Source of the DNA: Propionibacteriaceae bacterium
GTDB taxonomy: Bacteria > Actinomycetota > Actinomycetes > Propionibacteriales > Propionibacteriaceae
DNA: 8,427 nt
Reading direction: 5' to 3'
Assembly (NCBI GenBank): GCA_020438595.1
Contig: JAGQUI010000102.1
Location: forward strand, 1-8,427
Shown one piece after another: positions 1 through 6,864 of this stretch (the first letter of the stretch is position 1; each line of letters begins with the position of its first letter). The position numbers and the translations under genes are program-made. A model generated the notes under the pieces. That model ran no database searches, had not been told where the DNA came from, and saw only the letters and a list, made by a program, of their open reading frames with translations.

Positions 1-828
1 GCCCCCCACAGTTTGCTCTCCGTCCCGGTGAACGCGGCCGTCGGCAACTGGTTCGGCGGCTCGGTGACCGTGACGTCGTGGGACACGCTGTCGGTGGCAC
101 CGTCGTTGTCGGTCACCGTCAACGTCACCGTGTAGGTGTTGGCCGCGGCATAGTCGTGGTTCGGCGTCCTGCCGGTCCCGGTGTTGCCGTCGCCGAAGTC
201 CCACGCGTAGCTGTCGACCGTGCCGTCCGGATCAGCCGAACCGTTGGCGTCGAACGCCACCGACAGGTCGGTCACCGTGCTGGTGAACGCGGCCGTCGGC
301 GCCTGGTTGGGCGGCGGATCCGTCGCGACCACCTGCTGGGAGGTCGTGTCCTGCCCGCCACGATCATCGGTCACCGTCAGGCTCACCGTGTAGGTTCCCG
401 CGACACCGTAGGAGTGGGTCGTGGTCGCGCCCGTCCCGGTGTTCCCGTCGCCGAAGTCCCACTCGTAGGTGTCGATGGTGCCGTCCGGATCAGCCGAGGC
501 GCCCGCATCCACCGAGAGGTCCAGGTACTGGATCGTCGGGGTGAAGGCCGCTGTCGGCAACTGGTTCGGCGCCAGCACGTTGACCTGCTCGGTCACCGTG
601 TCGGAGCCGCCCCGGTCGTCGGTGACGGTGAGCGTGACCGTGTAGGTGCCGGTCGCGCCGAACAGGTGCGTCGGCTCCAGGGTGTCGGTGACACTCGGGC
701 TGCCGTCGCCGAAGTCCCAGGCGTAGCTGGTGATCGTACCGTCGGGATCGACGGACCCGGTGCCGTCGAAGGCGACGCTCAGGTCGGTCGCGGTGTAGGT
801 GAACATCGCCACCGGATCCTGGTTCGGG
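1..828 (-). repeat. Tandem PKD-coding array, exact 258-bp period
   Basis: The WDFGDG-coding hexacodon occurs at 186-203, 444-461 and 702-719, spaced exactly 258 bp (86 codons). Each unit runs from an NQxPxAxF opening through SxDPDGT, the WDFGDG core and a GTYTVxLTVTD-type strand. The same opening (NQLPTAAFTG) starts another unit at the left edge, so the array continues outside the window. A further core at 1638-1655 belongs to the isolated PKD domain between LamG2 and LamG3. The constant spacing suggests expansion by unit duplication. Confidence 0.88.
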
Positions 829-3800
829 GCGGGCTGTGCCGCCTCGTAGTGGGCCAGCACGCGCGCCGCGCTCAGCTCGGTGTCGTACACCGCGACCTCG
901 TCGATGTCACCGGCGAAGTAGTTGGAACTGGAGTTCCAGGTGACGTCGCCGCCGACCTTCCAGTACCCGGTGTAGCCCTGCGCCGCCGTCTGGGCGTTGG
1001 TGCCCACCAGTGCACCGTCCACGTACAGCTTCATGCCGTCGCCGGACTGCGTGGCCACCACCTGGTGCCAGTCGCCGTCGTTGTAGGCGTTCGGCGTGAC
1101 GACCAGGTTCATCTGGCCGGTCCACACGCCGAACTCGAGCTGGCCGCTGTTGTTCATGTACACGTGGCGGTCGTAGTTGCTCGAGTTGCCGGTCTGGTTG
1201 TTGCCGAAGCCGATGATCTTGCCACCGACCGTGGTCGTCGTCCTGAACCACGCCTCGGTGCTGTACACCGTCGGGTTGGCGATCGCCTCGTCGGTGGAGA
1301 CGAAGTCGTTCCCGCCGTCGAAGCCGGCCGCGGTGTTCGGGATCGGCAGCGCGCCCGGCTGGCCGAGCACGACGCCGTTGCGGTAGGTGCCCGTGCTGAG
1401 GGCCCCGCTGGAGTCGTACGCGGTCGTGCCGCTGCCCTCGGCCAGCCGCCAGTAGAGGTGCGGCTGGTCGGCGTAGACGGCAGCGCCGTAGTTGTCCAGC
1501 GGACCGGTGCCGGCGTTGATCGTCACCTGCTGCACGACGGCGCCGGTGGCCCCCTTGTTGTCGGTGACGGTGAGCGTCACGTTGTACGTCCCCGAACCCG
1601 GGAACACGTGGGACGGGGCGACCCCCGAACCGACCTGGCCGTCGCCGAAGTCCCAGCTGTAGCCGGCGACCGTGCCGTCCGGGTCGGCCGAGCCCGAGGC
1701 GTCGAACGTGGCCCGGCGCTGGTCGCTGCTCGAGGTGAACGCCGCGGTCGGCGACTGGTTGGGCGCGAACCCGGCCGCGGTGTAGTGGTTGGTCACCTGC
1801 GCCTGGGTCAGCTCGACCGAGTAGACCGCCACCTCGTCGATGGTGCCGTTGAGGTAGGCGTCGGAGCCCCAGGTGGTGTCGCCGCCGACCTTCCAGTAGC
1901 CGGTGTAGTTCTGCGCGGCCGCCTGCGGGTTGGTGCCGACCAGCACACCGTCGAGGTACAGCTTCATCCCGTCGTCGGCCTGCGTGGCCACCACGTGGTG
2001 CCAGGCTCCGTCGTTGTAGGCGGTGGCGCTGGTGATGGTGTTCGTCTGCCCGGTCCAGACGCCGAACACCACCTTGCCGTCCGGCTGCAGGTAGATGTGC
2101 CGGTCGTAGCTGCTGGAGGTGCCGGTGTTGCTGTTGCCGAAGCCCATGATCTTTCCGCCGGTGGCGTCGGTGGTCTTGAACCACGCCTCCTCGGAGTAGA
2201 TCGTCGGGTTCGAGAACTGGGCGTTCGAGGTGACGAAGTCGTTACCCCCGTCGAAGGACGCAGCCGTGTTGTCGGTCAGCACGCCGGCCACACCCTGGGT
2301 CGGGCCGTTGACGTAGGTGCCCGCGTTCAGGGAACGGCCGGAGTCGGCCGCCGTCGTCCCGGTCGTCTCGGCGAGGCGCCAGTACAGGTCGGGATCATCG
2401 GCGTAGACCATCGCCCCGTAGGCGTCGGCGGGTGCCGGCGGGATGGTCGCGGTGCGACCCGAGGCGGAGTACAGGTCGAGCACGTCGGTCTGGCTGAGCG
2501 CGGTCGGGTAGATCGCCACCTCGTCCACGGAGCCGACGTAGTTGGTGCTGCTCGGCCGGTTGGGCCATCCATTGAGGTTGTCGCCCTGGACTCTCCAGTA
2601 GCCGAGGTAGTCCTCGCCCACGGTGACGTCGGTGCGCCTTCCGACGCGGACGCCGTCGATGTAGAGCACCATGCCGGCCGAGCTCAGCGTGGCGGTGAGC
2701 ATGTGCCACTGGCCGTCGTTGTACGACTGGCCGCTGGTGACGGTGCGATTGCTGCCGTCGGGCGCCCGCACGCCGAAGTTGATCCGCCCGGCATTATCCA
2801 TGTAGAGGTGCCGGTCCCGGTGCCCCGAGTTGCCGGTCTGGATGTCGCTGAACCCCAGGATCCGGCCGCCATTGGTGGTCGTGGTCTGGATCCACGCCTG
2901 AATGCTGAAGGTGTCCGGCGCCATCTCGGTGCCGTTGGAGTAGATCCGCCCCCAGGCCTGGTTTGGTTCGATGCTGCCCACGAGCACCGCGGTGTCGCCC
3001 GTGATCGCTCCGGGCTGACCCGCGAGGACGTCGGTGTCCCCGGTGCCGTCGGTGACACCGGCGTGGGCGACGTCGTTGAACGCGGCGTGGTCACGGACCG
3101 TTGCCGCGGACGTCTCGTTCAGCGGCCAGTAGATCCGCGCGCCCTTGTTCCGCACGGCCTCGCCGTAGCTGGTCAGCGCGTCCACCGACGCAGGCATCGT
3201 GATCGAGGTCGAGGCGCCGTACACGGTGTTGCCGTCGCCGTCGGCCACCACGATCTGGTACCGGTAGGTGGCGCCGGGTGTCAGCCCGGTGTCCTCGTAG
3301 CCGGCCGAGGGCAGGTTCCACCAGTTCGAGTTCAGCGTGGTGGTGAAGACGGGCTGGTTGAACGAACCGTTGCGGACCAGCCGGTAGCTGAGCGAGAAGT
3401 CGTCCCGGTCGTAGGCGGACGGCCAGGTCACCCGCACCGAGGTGGGCGACGTGGCGAGCAACGTCGGCGCCGCCGAACTGACCGCGAACCGCGGGCCCTC
3501 GGAGTGCGGCGCGATCGTCGCCTTCGCGAACCGGACCAGACCCTGCTGGGCGACCCCGTTCACGCGCGGGAACTCGCCGCCGACCACGAGGTAGTCGTCG
3601 TTGCCGGTGATGTTCCAGCCGGCCTGGTACTGACCGGTGAAGCTGCCGATGGCGAAGTCGGGCAGCCAGTTGACCATGCTCGGCCCCTCGGCCTCGCCAT
3701 GCCAGTTGTGGTAACCCCAGACGTCATTCAGGATCTCGCCGGTCTGGGTGTCGCTCCACGCCTGGGCATGCTGGAACTTCCACTGCGAGTACTGGGGATG

Positions 3801-4847
3801 CCCTCCGCCCATGTTGCCGCAGTAGTGCGCGTGGCCGACCACGTAGACGACACCGCCGGTCATGTACGAGGAGTAGACATCGCCATGGCAGTCGGTCACC
3901 CACTCGACCGCCCCCGTGTCGGCGCGGGCCTTGAACGTGCCCTCGAGGTTGCCGCCGGGGCCGAAGTGCCAGGTGGTGCCGTAGAGGTAGTCGCCCTGTA
4001 CCCGCAGGCTGCCGACCGCAGCGTCGGGCCCGGCGTTACGGACGGTGTCGGTGGCCTGCCACGCCGGGTCCATGGCTCCGCTCGAGGCATTGATCTTGGC
4101 CATGCCGTAGGCCGGCTGACCACCCATGTTCTCGAACATGCCGGACGCGAACACGCTACCGCCGTCCGTGCTCAGGGCCAGCCCCCACACGGCGGCGTCC
4201 GCATCCGGGTTCCAGGGCAGGATCGCGCCGGTGGCCGCGGAGAACGCGGCCAGGTTGTTGCGCAGCGTGCTGCCCGCACCGAGGAAGCCGCCGCCGACGT
4301 AGACGGTGTCGTTGGTGGCGATCACGGCGCGGGCCAGGGAGTTCGGCCCGGACGGGTTGAAGCTGGTGATCAGCGCGCCGGTCGCCGTGCTGTAGGCCGC
4401 GAGGCGTCGGCGCGCCACCCCGTTGGCCGAGGTGAAGTCACCGGCCACGTAGATCCGGCTGCCGTCGGGAGATGCGGCGACGGAGAGCACCTGGCCGTTG
4501 AGGTTCGGAGCGAAGGAGGTGATCAACTCGCCGGTCCTGATGTCGTAGGCCAGCAGGTTGTTGCGAGCGGTCTGGTTCGTGCCGGCCGCGGCCCCGGCGG
4601 GACGGGCGTAGGTGAATCGGCCACCCGCGTACACCGTGTTGCCGACCACGACCTGGGACCAGACCACACCATCGATCTGCACGGTCGGCAGGCGATCCGC
4701 CGTGATCGAACCCGACGTTCGCGCCAGCAGCGGCGGTGGCGCGGCCTGGGCCGGAGCGGTCCCGGTCACCCAGAAGCTGGTCGCTGTCAGGCAGAGCAGG
4801 ACAGCGAGTACCAGTCCTGAACGCGCCGTGCGGAAAGACTTGAGCAT
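1..4847 (-). CDS. Giant secreted multidomain protein (beta-propeller, FnIII, 3 LamG, 4+ PKD), 3' end outside window
   Basis: The reading frame is open from an ATG at 4847 to the left edge: 1615 codons and no stop. Residues 1-35 form a signal peptide (KSFRTAR, a hydrophobic core, cleavage after APAQA35). Residues about 45-450 form a beta-propeller with Delta-60-like repeats (for example VYAGGRF, IYVAGDFTSANGVARRRLAAY, VVGGEFPRVNGVAQQGL). Fibronectin type III spans about 458-552. LamG-like domains span about 560-797, 808-1020 and 1117-1332. PKD domains with WDFGDG cores span about 1028-1108, 1341-1421, 1426-1508 and 1514-1595, and a fifth starts at about 1600. The start is supported by a G-run (4856-4861) eight bases upstream and the signal peptide directly after it. 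Only Cys320 and Cys343 were seen in the mature part. LamG domains often bind glycans or proteins and PKD domains act as rigid extracellular spacers, so a surface or matrix adhesin is likely. No catalytic domain or cell-wall anchor is visible; either could lie beyond the edge. Confidence 0.93.
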   Translation of the reverse strand, partial: MLKSFRTARSGLVLAVLLCLTATSFWVTGTAPAQAAPPPLLARTSGSITADRLPTVQIDGVVWSQVVVGNTVYAGGRFTYARPAGAAAGTNQTARNNLLAYDIRTGELITSFAPNLNGQVLSVAASPDGSRIYVAGDFTSANGVARRRLAAYSTATGALITSFNPSGPNSLARAVIATNDTVYVGGGFLGAGSTLRNNLAAFSAATGAILPWNPDADAAVWGLALSTDGGSVFASGMFENMGGQPAYGMAKINASSGAMDPAWQATDTVRNAGPDAAVGSLRVQGDYLYGTTWHFGPGGNLEGTFKARADTGAVEWVTDCHGDVYSSYMTGGVVYVVGHAHYCGNMGGGHPQYSQWKFQHAQAWSDTQTGEILNDVWGYHNWHGEAEGPSMVNWLPDFAIGSFTGQYQAGWNITGNDDYLVVGGEFPRVNGVAQQGLVRFAKATIAPHSEGPRFAVSSAAPTLLATSPTSVRVTWPSAYDRDDFSLSYRLVRNGSFNQPVFTTTLNSNWWNLPSAGYEDTGLTPGATYRYQIVVADGDGNTVYGASTSITMPASVDALTSYGEAVRNKGARIYWPLNETSAATVRDHAAFNDVAHAGVTDGTGDTDVLAGQPGAITGDTAVLVGSIEPNQAWGRIYSNGTEMAPDTFSIQAWIQTTTTNGGRILGFSDIQTGNSGHRDRHLYMDNAGRINFGVRAPDGSNRTVTSGQSYNDGQWHMLTATLSSAGMVLYIDGVRVGRRTDVTVGEDYLGYWRVQGDNLNGWPNRPSSTNYVGSVDEVAIYPTALSQTDVLDLYSASGRTATIPPAPADAYGAMVYADDPDLYWRLAETTGTTAADSGRSLNAGTYVNGPTQGVAGVLTDNTAASFDGGNDFVTSNAQFSNPTIYSEEAWFKTTDATGGKIMGFGNSNTGTSSSYDRHIYLQPDGKVVFGVWTGQTNTITSATAYNDGAWHHVVATQADDGMKLYLDGVLVGTNPQAAAQNYTGYWKVGGDTTWGSDAYLNGTIDEVAVYSVELTQAQVTNHYTAAGFAPNQSPTAAFTSSSDQRRATFDASGSADPDGTVAGYSWDFGDGQVGSGVAPSHVFPGSGTYNVTLTVTDNKGATGAVVQQVTINAGTGPLDNYGAAVYADQPHLYWRLAEGSGTTAYDSSGALSTGTYRNGVVLGQPGALPIPNTAAGFDGGNDFVSTDEAIANPTVYSTEAWFRTTTTVGGKIIGFGNNQTGNSSNYDRHVYMNNSGQLEFGVWTGQMNLVVTPNAYNDGDWHQVVATQSGDGMKLYVDGALVGTNAQTAAQGYTGYWKVGGDVTWNSSSNYFAGDIDEVAVYDTELSAARVLAHYEAAQPAPNQDPVAMFTYTATDLSVAFDGTGSVDPDGTITSYAWDFGDGSPSVTDTLEPTHLFGATGTYTVTLTVTDDRGGSDTVTEQVNVLAPNQLPTAAFTPTIQYLDLSVDAGASADPDGTIDTYEWDFGDGNTGTGATTTHSYGVAGTYTVSLTVTDDRGGQDTTSQQVVATDPPPNQAPTAAFTSTVTDLSVAFDANGSADPDGTVDSYAWDFGDGNTGTGRTPNHDYAAANTYTVTLTVTDNDGATDSVSHDVTVTEPPNQLPTAAFTGTESKLWG
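845..2426 (-). repeat. Duplicated LamG module (LamG2 and LamG3), 933-bp period
   Basis: The second and third LamG domains are close copies, sharing blocks such as YWRLAE, FDGGNDFV, GGKI.GFGN, YDRH, FGVWTGQ, AYNDG.WH.VVATQ, DGMKLY.DG and YTGYWKVGGD. Matching DNA segments, for example the tacagcttcat at 1024 and at 1957, are offset by 933 bp (311 codons). With the PKD domain at about 1525-1767 the duplicated unit is LamG plus PKD. The first LamG (about 2455-3170) is clearly more diverged. Confidence 0.8.
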
Positions 4848-4855
4848 TGCCAGAA

Positions 4856-4873
4856 CCCCCCGGTCCGGACCGG
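4856..4873 (-). promoter_or_regulatory. Ribosome binding site with overlapping 14-bp palindrome
   Basis: Read on the minus strand, a run of six G at 4861-4856 lies eight bases before the ATG of the giant secreted protein and is the only candidate Shine-Dalgarno sequence. The perfect palindrome CCGGTCCGGACCGG (4860-4873) runs into the first two G of this run. Just further upstream, CCGGC and GCCGG form a second possible short stem. Secondary structure or a bound protein here could affect ribosome access. That regulatory role is inference. Confidence 0.45.
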
Positions 4874-4987
4874 CTCCCTCGTGCCGGTCACATGGTGTTC
4901 GGAGAGTGCAGGCGGCAGCAGTGCGTCCTGCGTGCGGGCACGATCAGAAGCCGACCCTGAACCGGGCCTTCGGATCGATTCCCCCAA

Positions 4988-5023
4988 CAACGCTGTCATA
5001 GTCCCCCCCGAACTACAGCGTTG
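4988..5023. promoter_or_regulatory. 9-bp inverted repeat upstream of the giant LamG/PKD gene
   Basis: CAACGCTGT (4988-4996) and ACAGCGTTG (5015-5023) are perfect reverse complements separated by 18 bp that include a run of seven C. The repeat lies about 140-175 bp upstream of the LamG/PKD start codon and about 60 bp past the stop of the CDP-alcohol enzyme gene, inside the 234-bp spacer. No T-run follows either arm, so it does not look like an intrinsic terminator. An operator, or a stem-loop in a long leader, is more likely. Confidence 0.45.
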
Positions 5024-5025
5024 CC

Positions 5026-5055
5026 AAACTAACCCGAATCGGTCACCAGATTCAA
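5026..5055 (-). promoter_or_regulatory. Possible promoter of the giant LamG/PKD gene
   Basis: On the minus strand TTGAAT (5055-5050) is followed 18 bases later by TAGTTT (5031-5026). This fits the loose TTGAxx / TAnnnT pattern of actinobacterial housekeeping promoters. Transcription would begin near 5019, inside the upstream arm of the inverted repeat, giving a leader of about 170 nt. The -10 match is poor, so this is a weak candidate. Confidence 0.25.
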
Positions 5056-5081
5056 TGGGTCTGGGACGGGTACCCGCAGGA

Positions 5082-5819
5082 TTACCCCTGCAGGCGAGCC
5101 ACCTGGCGGTACCACTTGACCAGGACCAGGAGCGTGTATCCCGCCATTGCGAGCGCCAGCAGCAGGTAGATCCAGCGAAAGACCGGGTCGATCCCCCAGA
5201 ACACGAAGACCAGGCAGAGCAGCCCGTAGTCCGTGGGAAGCTTCAGGATCGACATCAACTGCGATGCGCTCCCGGGGGTTGCCGGGAGCCCCTGCCGGGC
5301 GATGTGGACCCGGGTCAGGAGTTCGGTGAGCAGCATCCCGAAGAAGTGGATGACGTAGAAGACCATGAACACCAGCGGCACCGCGAGCCAGATCGGCTCG
5401 ACCCCCGCACGGTAGAACGCGACCAGGACGGCCACGTGCAGGGTGGCGATCTTCCCGGAGTCGATCACGTGGTCGAGCCACTCCCCGGCGAGGCTGCCGC
5501 CACCGCGCAGACGCGCCAGCTGGCCGTCCGCGCTGTCGAGGGCGTAGCCGAGCACCAGCAGTGCGGCGACCAGGATGCCGGTCCACACGGCGATCGGTGC
5601 GAGGGCCACCACGACGATGCCCGAATAGGTGAACACGGCGCTCACACCGGTGACCTGGTTGGGGGTCATGTTCAGCCGGTAGGCGCCGGCCGCGAGCAGC
5701 CGGCCCAGCGGGCGGTTGATGAACAGCGAGTACAGGGGCGCGCCCTTGGCCGACTTCTGGGCACTGCGTAGTTGCGCGACCGCCTCGCGGTAGGTGCCAG
5801 GGCCCTGCGTATCCGTCAC
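5082..5819 (-). CDS. CDP-alcohol phosphatidyltransferase family membrane protein
   Basis: A 245-residue integral membrane protein. It carries the full family signature: D95xxD98G99xxA102R103, eight residues, G112xxxD116xxxD120. The aspartates bind the metal ions and one acts in catalysis when phospho-alcohol is transferred from a CDP-activated donor to an acceptor alcohol. Likely membrane helices are at about 58-74, 76-94, 124-137, 144-164, 198-214 and 216-234, usual for this family. Translation starts at GTG (5817-5819) behind a strong purine-rich ribosome site (minus strand GAGGGGGAG, from 5831). The substrate cannot be read from the sequence; phosphatidylglycerophosphate, phosphatidylinositol-phosphate and other polyol-phosphate synthases share this motif. 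Its place between polysaccharide-type genes suggests a dedicated rather than housekeeping enzyme, which is inference. It is divergent from the Wzz-like gene and co-directional with the LamG/PKD gene. Confidence 0.92.
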   Translation of the reverse strand: MTDTQGPGTYREAVAQLRSAQKSAKGAPLYSLFINRPLGRLLAAGAYRLNMTPNQVTGVSAVFTYSGIVVVALAPIAVWTGILVAALLVLGYALDSADGQLARLRGGGSLAGEWLDHVIDSGKIATLHVAVLVAFYRAGVEPIWLAVPLVFMVFYVIHFFGMLLTELLTRVHIARQGLPATPGSASQLMSILKLPTDYGLLCLVFVFWGIDPVFRWIYLLLALAMAGYTLLVLVKWYRQVARLQG

Positions 5820-5997
5820 GTTCTCCCCCTCGACCGCAGCCTAACCGATCGCCGAAGCCGTCCGATCGCGGTCTTCCGCCCGGCGAACTTGGCGCAATTG
5901 GCTAGCATTGGGCTGCGTTCCTCGACGAACGCGTCTCCGGGGGGATTCGCACCAGGGTTCCGGTACGGGCACTGGCGGGTGGGAGAAGAAGTGAAGC
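5820..5997. promoter_or_regulatory. Divergent intergenic region between CDP-alcohol enzyme and Wzz-like gene
   Basis: These 178 bp must hold promoters for both directions. On the minus side TAGGCT (5843-5838) fits TAnnnT, but no good -35 is seen. On the plus side TAGCAT (5903-5908) is a possible -10, also without a good -35. It sits among TTGG repeats at 5889, 5898 and 5908, about one helical turn apart. CCGATCGC occurs twice (5845-5852 and 5862-5869). The lack of -35 boxes suggests activator-dependent promoters, but exact elements are uncertain. Confidence 0.4.
5915..5932. promoter_or_regulatory. Inverted repeat in the leader of the Wzz-like gene
   Basis: GCGTTC (5915-5920) and GAACGC (5927-5932) are perfect inverted arms around CTCGAC, whose central TCGA is itself symmetric. 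If the -10 is TAGCAT at 5903-5908, transcription would begin at or next to the first arm. The repeat could then be an operator or a hairpin at the 5' end of the mRNA. The order GTTC...GAAC is opposite to the GAAC...GTTC of actinobacterial LexA boxes, so it is not an SOS box. Confidence 0.4.
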
Positions 5998-6864
5998 ATG
6001 GGTGATGTCGACGACCTGGACGTCGAGTCGGAGGCTGACGTCCTCCCGCTCGGTCTGGCCGGGAAGGTGCTCCTGGAGCACTGGCTGCTGCTGCTGCTCA
6101 GCATCATGTTGGGTGCCGGGGCGGGGGTTCTGCTCGCCATGAACGTCCCGCCGACCTACACGGCGACAGCGACGCAGTTGGTCAAGGGGATCCCGGGGAC
6201 GGGGATCGCCGCGAACTATGAGGCAGCCCAGTTCGCGGTCAGCCGGGCCCGTTCCTACCCGTCCTTCATCTACAGCCAGGAAGTCCTCGACGGCGTCGCC
6301 CGGGACATGGGCACCGACGACATCACGTCGATTCGCGAGGCGATCTCGGCCACCAACCCCACCGATACCCCGCTGGTGCAGATCACGGCCACCGGCCGAA
6401 CCGCCGAAGAGGCTCGGGACAAGGCGAACTCTGCAGCACGGCACATGGCGACGTTCATCACCGACATCGAGACCGTCGCCGGCAGGAGCCCGATCTCGGT
6501 CGAGACTGCCGTGCAGGCGCTGCTGCCTCAGCAGCCCTCGAACCCACGTCCGCTCCTCTACGCGGCGATTGGCTCCTCGATCGGTCTGATGATCGCGCTG
6601 ATCATCGCCTTCGCCAGGCACTTCGCACGCCAGCGGTCACGGCCGGAGAGGGAGCCGAGGCGCAAGTTCGGCTGGCGACGGCTGAAGCGGTCGCGCCCGA
6701 CCCACGCAGCGGTCAGCCCGACCGAACCGGTCGTGGAGGCTGCCCCGTCATCCACCACGGCCCGGTCGAATCCGCGTCCGATCAGTCGGACGAAGCCGAC
6801 CCACAAACGGGGTCGACGTCGCCGCAACCAGATGGCGTCGCGTCGGGTCCGTCGACGCGTGTGA
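5998..6864 (+). CDS. Wzz/CpsC-like polysaccharide chain-length regulator
   Basis: A 288-residue protein with the classic two-helix layout of chain-length determinants. A short cytoplasmic start is followed by a helix at about 28-48 (LLLLLSIMLGAGAGVLLAM). An extracytoplasmic domain follows at about 50-183, including the typical TPLVQITATG strand and A..KAN.AA helix. A proline-rich LLPQQPSNPRP lead-in precedes the second helix at about 184-206. The start at ATG 5998 has GGGAGAAG (5981-5988) upstream. There is no Walker-type tyrosine kinase domain, so it resembles the membrane half (CpsC/YveK) of split BY-kinase systems. The tail from about 207 is strongly basic (roughly 23 Arg and 4 Lys) and looks disordered. 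Such proteins set polymer length together with a Wzy polymerase, and the next gene is Wzy-like and overlaps it by 4 bp. The Wzz assignment is firm; its exact polymer is unknown. Confidence 0.87.
   Translation: MGDVDDLDVESEADVLPLGLAGKVLLEHWLLLLLSIMLGAGAGVLLAMNVPPTYTATATQLVKGIPGTGIAANYEAAQFAVSRARSYPSFIYSQEVLDGVARDMGTDDITSIREAISATNPTDTPLVQITATGRTAEEARDKANSAARHMATFITDIETVAGRSPISVETAVQALLPQQPSNPRPLLYAAIGSSIGLMIALIIAFARHFARQRSRPEREPRRKFGWRRLKRSRPTHAAVSPTEPVVEAAPSSTTARSNPRPISRTKPTHKRGRRRRNQMASRRVRRRV

Noticed and set aside
78..4820. A 1580-codon open frame on the plus strand antisense to the LamG/PKD gene
   Set aside because: Its codons align exactly with those of the minus-strand gene, so it stays open simply because that gene has no in-frame TTA, CTA or TCA codons here. 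It ends at the TCA of residue 10. The product is a low-complexity Val/Arg/Gly-rich chain with no domain, while the minus strand encodes clear domains.
4787..4999. A 70-codon minus-strand frame starting inside the upstream spacer and overlapping the LamG/PKD start
   Set aside because: It has no recognisable features, its G-run is too close to the ATG for a normal ribosome site, and it runs out of frame through the real signal peptide. A leader peptide cannot be excluded but is not supported.
5040..5081. Possible terminator after the CDP-alcohol enzyme gene
   Set aside because: Only a loopless CGGGTACCCG palindrome and a weak CCAGA/TCTGG stem are present, with no T-run. Nothing resembles an intrinsic terminator.
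5029..5586. Out-of-frame open frames overlapping the CDP-alcohol enzyme, Wzz-like and Wzy-like genes on either strand
   Set aside because: They are Arg/Pro/Gly-rich shadows typical of high-GC DNA. The real frames carry family motifs and membrane helices.
4976..5949. Similar G-run motifs (GGGGGAATCG on the minus strand at 4985-4976, GGGGGGATTCG at 5939-5949) in two leaders
   Set aside because: The motifs are short, GC-rich and at different distances from their start codons. They are not distinguishable from chance here, and I see no riboswitch fold such as a cyclic-di-GMP aptamer around them.
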